Shown here piece by piece: positions 49,788-57,689 of a stretch of DNA of 64,000 nt. The position numbers and the translations under genes were made by a program. The stretch is from NCBI RefSeq assembly GCF_002998925.1, contig NZ_CP027228.1, positions 1,736,001-1,800,000 of the forward strand, read 5' to 3'. This stretch comes from Mogibacterium diversum (GTDB taxonomy: Bacteria; Bacillota; Clostridia; Peptostreptococcales; Anaerovoracaceae). A model generated the notes under the pieces. It was not told the DNA's origin and searched no databases. It was given only the letters and a program-made list of their open reading frames with translations. Within the stretch, counting starts at the first letter, position 1; each line of letters opens with the position of its first letter.

Positions 49788-52700
49788 ATGGCAGACGTCA
49801 GATTTACGCCTGATCAGCAAAGGGCAATCGATACTATCGACAAAAGCATTCTCGTATCGGCCGCAGCTGGTTCCGGCAAGACGGCAGTGCTCGTTGAGCG
49901 CATCATCAATATCATAGTTCAGGGTAAGGCGGATGTTGACCGCATGCTTGTCGTGACTTTTACCAATGCCGCGGCATCCGAGATGAGGCTAAAACTGACT
50001 AAAGCGATTAACAAGGAAATCAAGGCAGCTAAAACTTCTGACCCCGAGAGATCAGAGAGGCTCAGGCAGCAGCTCGGTAAGATGTATAGGTCGTACATAT
50101 CGACGGTACATAGCTTTTGTAACCGAGTTATCAAGGAATTTTTCTACCTGACTGACCTCGAGCCGAACTTCAAGATATGTGATAGCCTCAAGGCTGAAAT
50201 CATGAAGATGGAAGCTATCGAAGAGGTGTTTGAACAGGGATTTGAAGAGGATAATTTTATAGAAGGGGGCTCATTTCGTGAGTTTTTAGACCGCTATAGT
50301 AAGGAGCGAGATGATAAGGGGTTAATGCAGGAGCTCGTCAAAGCATACGCGGATCTCAGGAGCATGCCAGATTATTTTGAATGGTCTGAGCGCATGGCTG
50401 AGAAGCTTCGCATACCGGAGAGCGGCGACTACCGAGATAGCGATTTATATAGAGAGCTGTGGGCAGATGCAAGGAAGGTCGTGGATGATGCCCTTCACGA
50501 AGCACTTGGATTGCAGGAGTATCTGATCGCACTTAATTTGCCCAATACGGCAGCGAAGCTTGACTCCGAGATAGGTGCCTTTCAGACTTTGGCAGATGCT
50601 ATCAAGTCTATTTGTGATAGAGGAGAGCTGGCTAAAGGTGCTGAAGAGGTTGTTTCTAAGGTTTTCCAAAATCCTATTTTCGGTAAGTTTGCTGGCGGAA
50701 AGGGAGAAACAGAGGTATATAAGTCGGTATCTGCTGATTGTAAGGCTAGAAGAGATACATATAAGAACAACTTCCAGAATTTCTTTAAGGAATACAATTT
50801 TGCAGAGCTCAAGACTTTATTCGAAGAGCAGGCGGAAACGTACAAATATACGATGTATTATTTGGCGCTACTCAAGGAATTTGAGCGCATTTATAGTGCC
50901 AAGAAGAGAGACCAGGGTGTTATCGACTACGGTGACATGGAACATATAACCGCAGGTATTCTCAAGAATGAAGAGGCAAGGAAGGTGCTCCGTGAACGGT
51001 TCGAATTTATATTCGTTGATGAATATCAGGACGTGAATACTCTGCAGGAATTCCTAATTGGCAGTGTAGCTCGAGAAGATAACGTGTTCAAGGTAGGGGA
51101 CGTCAAGCAGAGCATTTATAAGTTCAGGCAGGCTGAGCCTCATATATTTGAGGAGACATCTAGGGCGTATAAAGACGAGCTTAATGAGCATGCAATTCAG
51201 ATAAATCTCAACAAAAACTTCCGCAGCAACGGAGCCACGATTGACTACATCAACTATGTATTTCAAGATTTGATGGATGGCTATGACGATGACGAGAAGC
51301 TATATCAAGGACTTACGGGGCATCCTGAATATAACCTTAAGCCAGAGGTGCACCTGCTTCTAACTGAAATGGATGATTCAAGCGAAGGGGAGAGCTCAGA
51401 TACAAGTTATACACCTCGAGGTTCTCAGCTGGTCGATATAGAAGGACCTGTAGCTGGCACTTTAGACGAGTCTGCTGAAGAAATCAAAGCTCTGTCCAAA
51501 GCAGAGATAGAAGCGATTCATGTTGCGGATATTGTCAGCAGTATCATCGGTACGGAATTCTACGATGGCAAGAGCGGCAAGGTTAGAAGAGCAACTCCTA
51601 GAGATATAGCCATACTGCTCCGTTCTACTAAGAATAAATCAGACATGTATTATAAGTCGCTGATGAGCAAGAGCATCTCATCCCATATCTCCGATGATGG
51701 TGGATATTTTGACACGGTTGAAGTAGCTGTTGCTATGGCGATACTTAAAATTGTTGATAACATGCATCAGGATATACCGCTCATATCCGTGCTCAGGTCA
51801 GAGGTGTTCGGGTTTACCCCAGAGCAGCTTGCTGAGATAAGAGCCTTTGCAAGAGAGAATCAGATTGCGGAAGCGAAGGAAAGAGAAGGGGATGTGCAGT
51901 ACCAGAGGCAGTCATACTGCGATGCATTGCTTTTATACAGTGCAAATGGCAGTGACGATAGTTTAAAGTCCCGTGTAAATGAGGCACTCGCGACCATCGA
52001 GAAATGGCGTGTGCACAGCAAGATGATGCAGCTCGATGATTACATTTGGTACCTACTAGAAGATTCCAATTATTACATGTACGCAGGTGCTATGTATGGC
52101 GGCAGGCAGAGGCAGGCTAACCTAAGAGCGCTTGTCGAGAGGGCTGGAGCTTTTAGGATGTCGAGTATTGCCTCACTCAGCAGCTACATAAGCTATCTTG
52201 AGGTATTAAGGACCAAGAACGTAGAGATGGGACAGCCATCAATGGTCAGCGAGGAAGATGATGTTGTCAGGATAATGACCATCCATAAGAGTAAGGGACT
52301 CGAGTTTCCGTTCGTAATCGTAGCAGGCATGGGCAATCAGCTCAATTATTCGTCTGGCATCAAAGGCTTCCAATTCGACAACGAGCTTGGAATCGCCTTG
52401 GCGTACGTCAACCCAGACGAGCATTACTGGCGTAGAACGCTGATGCAGAAGAAGATAACAGCCAAGATTCGTGAGGATGAGTATCAGGAGCAACTTAGAG
52501 TCTTGTACGTTGCGATGACACGTGCTAGGGAAAAGCTATATCTTGTCGGCTGTGAGAAGACAGATGAGTTTGTGCTTGATGATATTCGCTCTAGAACTAG
52601 TTATTTTAAGATCATGGGAAAGCTTTGTGACTCTGGGCAATATAACGAGTATACCTCTACTGATATGCATGAAGTTAAGATGCCGTCGCTTCCACGAGGG

Positions 52701-53453
52701 GCAAATAATTTCTTGACCACTGATAAGATTCCGATGGATACCGAGCTAAGTGAAGAATATGAAGAGGTTAAGAGGCGTCTCGACTATGAGTATGCATATA
52801 AGGATGATCTTAATACCAAGGCGAAGTACTCCGTTAGTGAGCTTAATAAGGAAGCCAAGGATAGGGAGTCTTATAAGGGCAAAATAGAAGATAGAAATAC
52901 AAGAATTGAGAGGCTAGCTAGCGCCGATGCAGCGAGCATTGGAACTGCTTATCACAGAATTATGGAGTTTGTGGATTTCAAGAAGGCAGTAAACGAAGCT
53001 GGTGAGTGCGATAAGTCTTATATAGCCGAAAGAGCTGAGACGCTTAAGGGGAATGGTGCTATCTCCGAACCAGTGTTTAAAGCTTTGGATCTTGGAAAGG
53101 TATATGCGTTCTTTGAGACTGAAATAGGAACGCGGGCTTGTGCAGCAGCTAGAGAGGGCTTGCTATCTAAGGAAAAACCTTTTACATTAAGGGTAGAACG
53201 AAGGGGTAAAAGTGTACTGGTTCAGGGTATCATCGATTGCTACTTTAGTGATGGAGATGGACTGGTTCTGGTTGACTACAAGAGTAACAGACTTAGCTAC
53301 AAGGATAGAGAAGCTGACATTGAGCGCATAAAGGAAGAGTATCGGGAGCAGATAAGTCTCTACAAGCGTGCTCTCGAGGAAGGTACGGGACTAAGTGTTA
53401 AGGAAGCATATCTGTATCTGCTAGATAAATCAATTACTATATCAATGTTATAA
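49788..53453 (+). CDS. addA: AddA helicase-nuclease subunit
   Basis: The 1221-residue UvrD-type helicase has Walker A S-A-A-A-G-S-G-K-T (24-32), V-V-T-F-T-N-A-A-A-S-E-M, D-E-Y-Q-D-V-N (motif II), G-D-V-K-Q-S-I-Y-K-F-R and M-T-I-H-K-S-K-G-L-E-F. A C-terminal RecB-type nuclease has catalytic D1150 (I-I-D-C) and D1163-Y-K. With AddB it resects double-strand ends for recombination repair. addB normally lies directly upstream, but here the upstream neighbour is the divergent gpmI, so addB must be elsewhere. The C-terminal end (S-I-T-I-S-M-L) looks normal in position. Confidence 0.95.
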   Translation: MADVRFTPDQQRAIDTIDKSILVSAAAGSGKTAVLVERIINIIVQGKADVDRMLVVTFTNAAASEMRLKLTKAINKEIKAAKTSDPERSERLRQQLGKMYRSYISTVHSFCNRVIKEFFYLTDLEPNFKICDSLKAEIMKMEAIEEVFEQGFEEDNFIEGGSFREFLDRYSKERDDKGLMQELVKAYADLRSMPDYFEWSERMAEKLRIPESGDYRDSDLYRELWADARKVVDDALHEALGLQEYLIALNLPNTAAKLDSEIGAFQTLADAIKSICDRGELAKGAEEVVSKVFQNPIFGKFAGGKGETEVYKSVSADCKARRDTYKNNFQNFFKEYNFAELKTLFEEQAETYKYTMYYLALLKEFERIYSAKKRDQGVIDYGDMEHITAGILKNEEARKVLRERFEFIFVDEYQDVNTLQEFLIGSVAREDNVFKVGDVKQSIYKFRQAEPHIFEETSRAYKDELNEHAIQINLNKNFRSNGATIDYINYVFQDLMDGYDDDEKLYQGLTGHPEYNLKPEVHLLLTEMDDSSEGESSDTSYTPRGSQLVDIEGPVAGTLDESAEEIKALSKAEIEAIHVADIVSSIIGTEFYDGKSGKVRRATPRDIAILLRSTKNKSDMYYKSLMSKSISSHISDDGGYFDTVEVAVAMAILKIVDNMHQDIPLISVLRSEVFGFTPEQLAEIRAFARENQIAEAKEREGDVQYQRQSYCDALLLYSANGSDDSLKSRVNEALATIEKWRVHSKMMQLDDYIWYLLEDSNYYMYAGAMYGGRQRQANLRALVERAGAFRMSSIASLSSYISYLEVLRTKNVEMGQPSMVSEEDDVVRIMTIHKSKGLEFPFVIVAGMGNQLNYSSGIKGFQFDNELGIALAYVNPDEHYWRRTLMQKKITAKIREDEYQEQLRVLYVAMTRAREKLYLVGCEKTDEFVLDDIRSRTSYFKIMGKLCDSGQYNEYTSTDMHEVKMPSLPRGANNFLTTDKIPMDTELSEEYEEVKRRLDYEYAYKDDLNTKAKYSVSELNKEAKDRESYKGKIEDRNTRIERLASADAASIGTAYHRIMEFVDFKKAVNEAGECDKSYIAERAETLKGNGAISEPVFKALDLGKVYAFFETEIGTRACAAAREGLLSKEKPFTLRVERRGKSVLVQGIIDCYFSDGDGLVLVDYKSNRLSYKDREADIERIKEEYREQISLYKRALEEGTGLSVKEAYLYLLDKSITISML

Positions 53454-53501
53454 CAAAGGGCGAATTCTGCAGAGAATTCTACATAGAAGAGAGGTAAAAA
53501 A

Positions 53502-53978
53502 ATGTTCAGAAACCTTAGAAATGAGAAAAAAGCTATTTCAGAAGAGGCTGCAAAGAAGCTGCTAAAAGAAGCCCCAAGGGGAGTTTTAGCAGTGAATGGC
53601 GACGATGATTATCCGTATGCGATCCCCGTCAACTATCTGTACGATGAACACAAAGGTCGTATCTACTTCCATAGCCTGCGTGGAGGATATAAGGTAGAGT
53701 GTATGGAGAGATGTGACAGGGTATGCTTTACCGTATATGGAAATGAGCAGATCAGGGAAGAGGCGTGGGCACCGTTTGTACAGAGTGCGGTTGTGTTCGG
53801 AAAGTGCCATCCAATTGAAGATAGAGAAGAGATGTTTGAGGTGCTGAAAAACTTCGCTCTAAAATACTATCCAAGCGAGGAACTCGTGCACCGCGAGATA
53901 AAAGCAACTGGCCATGCTGTGCAGATGTACGAGATTGAGATTGAGCATATGACTGGTAAAGAAGTGCAAGAGAAATAA
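53502..53978 (+). CDS. NimA-like pyridoxamine 5'-phosphate oxidase-fold protein
   Basis: The 158-residue protein is a second member of the family seen at 5452-5937. R-G-V-L-A-V-N-G-D-D-D-Y-P-Y-A-I-P-V-N-Y forms the first strands, I-Y-F-H-S-L-R-G-G-Y-K the flavin contact region and I-E-H-M-T-G-K the C-terminus. The substrate is unknown, and reduction of nitro compounds is one role of relatives. It follows addA by 48 bp with its own AGAGAGG ribosome site and is closed by a strong terminator; it may be co-transcribed with addA. Confidence 0.85.
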   Translation: MFRNLRNEKKAISEEAAKKLLKEAPRGVLAVNGDDDYPYAIPVNYLYDEHKGRIYFHSLRGGYKVECMERCDRVCFTVYGNEQIREEAWAPFVQSAVVFGKCHPIEDREEMFEVLKNFALKYYPSEELVHREIKATGHAVQMYEIEIEHMTGKEVQEK

Positions 53979-54060
53979 AGCTTGTATACATAAAAAACCA
54001 TGTAATGGATAATAAATACCATTACTACTATTGAACCGATAATATTATGATGATAAAATG

Positions 54061-54105
54061 ACACACGTCAGTTAGTTAATGTGAACTAACTAGCGTGTGT
54101 TTTTA
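54061..54105 (+). terminator. terminator after the second NimA-like gene
   Basis: ACACACG (54061-54067) with GTTAGTT (54071-54077) pairs with AACTAAC (54084-54090) and CGTGTGT (54094-54100), giving a stem of about 17 bp with one internal mismatch zone and a T tail. Confidence 0.92.
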
Positions 54106-54179
54106 TGTTAAGTAAGCAAAGGGGAGATGGGAATATTTCTCAGCTACAGCTTACGTATAGTAGGAAAGGAAAAAAATAG

Positions 54180-55643
54180 ATGGAGTATATCAAGAAGAGA
54201 AGTATATTGCTCGTAGCAATTCTTGTGCTCAGCATGGTTCTTGGAAGCATCAGCATAGTTTCAGCAGCAAGCAGAACACAGGATGTGTACAAGTCTTATG
54301 ATATGTCTGTAAAATCTGGAAGCAGTGCATATGGGTATACTGACGGAAATAAGTGGAGTGCAGTATATGAGAAGGTTCTAGGAACTAATGGCACAACGCT
54401 TACACCGATATGGTATTCGGCTGATGGTTCTAACTATTACCCAGTAGAGGTATCCAGAGTTTATCAGTCTGGTGGATATGTATACACGTTCAAGGCCAAT
54501 GGAGCAGTTCTATACACGGGTCAAAATGCAGTTATGAATCCTGCAATTATCGCAAAACTTTATGATAAGAAACTTACTAAGACTATATACAGCGGAACAG
54601 AAACTGTTTCAAATCAGACATTTAACGGACCTGTTGAGGTAGAAGCTGGAGCAAATATCACTTTTGACAACGTAAAGTTCAACAATGGTCTCACTACCTA
54701 TGGAGTATCTAATGTTTCGAACAGTTCGTTTACTGATAGCACGGCTGTCAATAGAGGTAGTGGTAAGACTTATATAGCAGACACACATTTCGGCCACACC
54801 GCTAGCTCATCGAGCTTCTACGGACAGACTTCATCCGTAGTTGGAGTAAAGCTGAAGAGCAACCGCCTTTCAGACGCAGTAAAGGGCAAGGCATATGCTG
54901 AACTTCTTTCGTTCCCTGATTTTTCTTATACCTATTACCCAAGCTCGTATAGTGCAAGGGTAACTGCCAAGATGCATTATGACACAGTTAGTATCGTTGG
55001 TGCACTTCCAAGTGGTCTTGCAGCAAGCGCTGCAAACTATGATGCTACAGCTGAGAAGACAGATGTTAATATAACCGGGACACCTACGGCAGAGGGAATA
55101 GATCAACTATTCGATATTAATTTTACAGAAGGCGTTTCGAAACTAAATATCACGATTCCAATGTTAATTAATGTTAACGCATATAGCGTAGAGTATATGA
55201 TTGTCGGAGATACCCCAAGTGGATACATGGCTCCAAGCACTGTAACTGGTGTAGGGTACGGCGAGACAGTTACACTTGAGGCGGCACCAAATAGCATTTC
55301 TGGACAAAAGAATGGCGTTAACGGCACATGGGAATTTTCCGGCTGGTCGACAGACAGAAACAATATAAGCACTACAAAGGTCACTACGGTAAATGTAACT
55401 CAGAACACTGTAGTATATGGGCAGTGGATATTTAAAGCAGATAGCACTTCTTCAGCTACTGTTACACCTGCTTCGGGAAACTCTAGCAGAAACAGTGCTC
55501 CTGCAGCCAATACCGTAAGCAAGCATAAGGTTCATAGACATGGACCAAAGACGGGTGATAGCAATGATATCGGCGGATACTTGCTAGTGCTCGGAGTTGC
55601 TTCGGCGATGTTAGCGGTCGTTTCAAAGCGCAAGGCTAACTAG
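54180..55643 (+). CDS. wall-anchored surface protein with SHIRT-like domain, GPKTGD
   Basis: The 487-residue protein has a signal peptide (cleavage near S-A-A-S, residue 30) and an N-terminal region with a parallel beta-helix flavour (T-F-N-G-P-V-E-V-E-A-G-A-N-I-T-F-D-N-V). A SHIRT/repeat-type domain follows at about 333-418 (Y-S-V-E-Y-M-I-V-G-D-T-P ... W-E-F-S-G-W-S-T-D), then a Ser/Thr/Pro-rich stalk. The basic run K-H-K-V-H-R-H leads into G-P-K-T-G-D from residue 455, a hydrophobic helix and basic tail. SHIRT domains act as rigid spacers in other adhesins. The ligand is unknown. Confidence 0.8.
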   Translation: MEYIKKRSILLVAILVLSMVLGSISIVSAASRTQDVYKSYDMSVKSGSSAYGYTDGNKWSAVYEKVLGTNGTTLTPIWYSADGSNYYPVEVSRVYQSGGYVYTFKANGAVLYTGQNAVMNPAIIAKLYDKKLTKTIYSGTETVSNQTFNGPVEVEAGANITFDNVKFNNGLTTYGVSNVSNSSFTDSTAVNRGSGKTYIADTHFGHTASSSSFYGQTSSVVGVKLKSNRLSDAVKGKAYAELLSFPDFSYTYYPSSYSARVTAKMHYDTVSIVGALPSGLAASAANYDATAEKTDVNITGTPTAEGIDQLFDINFTEGVSKLNITIPMLINVNAYSVEYMIVGDTPSGYMAPSTVTGVGYGETVTLEAAPNSISGQKNGVNGTWEFSGWSTDRNNISTTKVTTVNVTQNTVVYGQWIFKADSTSSATVTPASGNSSRNSAPAANTVSKHKVHRHGPKTGDSNDIGGYLLVLGVASAMLAVVSKRKAN

Positions 55644-55722
55644 TTAAGGATACTGTCCGTATAGCGATATACGATTATAAAAAATTAATAAAGCCTAAAG
55701 TAATAAGTTATAAATATGCTAG

Positions 55723-55778
55723 ACGAGAAAATCGAGATTTGCTCAGGAATTGAAAAATCTTGGCTTTCTCGTTTTGTT
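55723..55778 (+). terminator. terminator after the SHIRT-like surface protein
   Basis: ACGAGAAA (55723-55730) pairs with TTTCTCGT (55765-55772), with AGATTT/AAATCT pairing inside, followed by T-rich sequence. Confidence 0.75.
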
Positions 55779-55874
55779 TTGGAGAGTTGTTATGTATAAT
55801 TTACTTATCTAGGTTACTATAAGTAGTAATTGCAAGAAAATCGCATACTATAAGGCAAGATGTAGGAGCATATG

Positions 55875-56948
55875 ATGATAGAGATTAAAGACATCGGGAA
55901 ATTTGAATCCGTACCAGAGATCGTAAGTGACATTGCAAATGGTGATGTAAATGCCTTAGAAGAACAGCTATCTAAGGGGTGGGACATCAATGAAGAGATA
56001 GTGCTTAGTAAGTACACGAGGCTTTTGCCACTTAACCTAGCTCTTATGATGAATAAATCCAAATCTATCAAGTGGTTAGCTGAACACGGAGCAAATCTAA
56101 ACGATGAAGATAATCCAAGTTTTCTTACCGCAGTTAGGTACTCTGATGAGGAAACCATCAGATATCTGGTTTCTCAAGGCGCTGATGTCAATGCTGTTAA
56201 CTCGGTAGAGACTGAAGCGTTTGAACAAGCTATCTTCGGAGAGAGGCTAGATAACCTAGCTCTAATCGATGAACTCGGTCATACAGTTAAGAAGTACGGT
56301 GGGGCAGCGTTTAGAAATTGCCTTGACAAGAGAAATTACGATATTGTTGAGTTTTTTATAAAAAACGGCGTCGATATAAACTATAATAAGCCCGATTCTA
56401 TTTACCCGTTCAAGCCGACACCGCTCTGTGTAGCAGCGAGGTACGTTGATTTTGAGATGTGTAAATACCTCGTAGAACACGGTGCAGATGTGACTATTAC
56501 AGAAAAAGATGGCATGAGACCGTACAGCATCGCTCTTGAGAAGGGTGATGACGAGATGGCGGAGTACTTTAAGGGGCTGGAACCAGCCGAGTTCCACAGT
56601 CTTCATAACAAGGTGGACGAACTGAAAGCTTACAAGCTTCCTAAGGCGATGATTGATTTGCTGCAAAGTGATAATCTGCATTTCGAACTTCCAAATTGTG
56701 ATTTCGGTTACATCGACTTTTTTGAGCTCACCGAAACGATTCCTATGAAGATTGGTAGGCGTAAAGTGCTTAGGATATCTAAGTCAACTGGAGATTATAG
56801 CGATATATACGTAGTCTGGAATCCTAAGACTAAGAAGGTTGCCGTTTACGATGTTGAACACGAGGAACTGAAGGATCTATGTGGATGCAAGGATTTTATA
56901 GATGATATGGCAGGGCATCTGCAGAGAGTTCTGGAGGGAGAGCTATAA
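55875..56948 (+). CDS. ankyrin-repeat protein with SUKH-like C-terminus
   Basis: The ATG at 55875 is better spaced from GGAG (55865-55868) than the one at 55872; the product is 357 residues. About five ankyrin repeats (roughly 35-235) show the usual T-A-V-R-Y-S ... R-Y-L-V-S-Q-G-A-D-V-N and M-C-K-Y-L-V-E-H-G-A-D-V patterns. The C-terminal 110 residues (D-I-Y-V-V-W-N-P-K-T-K-K-V-A-V-Y-D) resemble a SMI1/KNR4 (SUKH) domain. It is 2 bp ahead of a full SUKH protein, so the two form an operon. Both architectures are common among immunity proteins; no toxin is nearby. Confidence 0.8.
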   Translation: MIEIKDIGKFESVPEIVSDIANGDVNALEEQLSKGWDINEEIVLSKYTRLLPLNLALMMNKSKSIKWLAEHGANLNDEDNPSFLTAVRYSDEETIRYLVSQGADVNAVNSVETEAFEQAIFGERLDNLALIDELGHTVKKYGGAAFRNCLDKRNYDIVEFFIKNGVDINYNKPDSIYPFKPTPLCVAARYVDFEMCKYLVEHGADVTITEKDGMRPYSIALEKGDDEMAEYFKGLEPAEFHSLHNKVDELKAYKLPKAMIDLLQSDNLHFELPNCDFGYIDFFELTETIPMKIGRRKVLRISKSTGDYSDIYVVWNPKTKKVAVYDVEHEELKDLCGCKDFIDDMAGHLQRVLEGEL

Positions 56949-56950
56949 GG

Positions 56951-57541
56951 ATGAATATAGTTGATAAGTCTAAGGAAATCGTAAAGTACATATGTGAGAA
57001 CTTCGAAGAATGGGATTTGGATGACCCGATTGAAGAAGGAAATATCGATGACTATGAGACTGTGATTGGCGCAACGGAAGAAGAACTCAAGTCATTTGAA
57101 GAGGCTTTTGAAGTTGAGCTACCAGAGTCTTTTAAAGAGCTGTACAGATACAAGAATGGCAGTGGCTATATGTGCGCGTTACCATGCGCAATAGGTGAGC
57201 GCGATATGACGTTTTGCCTAATGAGCCTTGAGCGGATAACGAGTAGCAAGGGGTATTTTCAAAACAAGGATGCGCTTCTTGCTGACTATCCCGATTTCTT
57301 CTCAGCTCAAGATATTGAGCGCCTTAGTGATGGCAGAATTAAGCCGTATCTGTTCAACAAGAGATGGTTCCCATTCGCGGAGTACTGTGACAGCTGCTAT
57401 CTGATGCTGGATATGAATCCTGGAGACGATGGGAAAGTCGGGCAGATAATTTGCTATATTCACGATCCTGACGAAGTGGTGTACGTGGCACCTAGCCTTG
57501 AGGAACTCATTTCTGAGGTTTATGAGGAGACGTGTTCATAG
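56951..57541 (+). CDS. SMI1/KNR4 (SUKH) family protein
   Basis: The 196-residue acidic protein has the SUKH core: an N-terminal acidic helix (A-T-E-E-E-L-K-S-F-E-E-A-F), the signature L-P-E-S-F-K-E-L-Y-R-Y-K-N-G (about 57-70), a central F-P-F-A-E-Y-C-D-S-C-Y-L-M-L-D and a closing V-A-P-S-L-E-E-L-I. SUKH proteins are a large immunity superfamily against contact-dependent and secreted nuclease toxins. It is translationally close (2 bp) to the ankyrin-SUKH gene. The target toxin cannot be named from this window. Confidence 0.85.
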   Translation: MNIVDKSKEIVKYICENFEEWDLDDPIEEGNIDDYETVIGATEEELKSFEEAFEVELPESFKELYRYKNGSGYMCALPCAIGERDMTFCLMSLERITSSKGYFQNKDALLADYPDFFSAQDIERLSDGRIKPYLFNKRWFPFAEYCDSCYLMLDMNPGDDGKVGQIICYIHDPDEVVYVAPSLEELISEVYEETCS

Positions 57542-57570
57542 GAGCATAAAACAAATTTGCAATTGCATAA

Positions 57571-57606
57571 AAGACAAAGAAAAAACAATTTCTTTGTCTT
57601 TTTTTT
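57571..57606 (+). terminator. terminator of the ankyrin/SUKH pair
   Basis: AAGACAAAGAAA (57571-57582) and TTTCTTTGTCTT (57589-57600) are perfectly complementary and followed by T. Confidence 0.92.
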
Positions 57607-57689
57607 AATGCAATTTGACAGATGAAGTAGTATAATTCTTGTATTAAATTTTATACAATTTTAAGCTATCTTAAAAGCTAGGAGGACTT

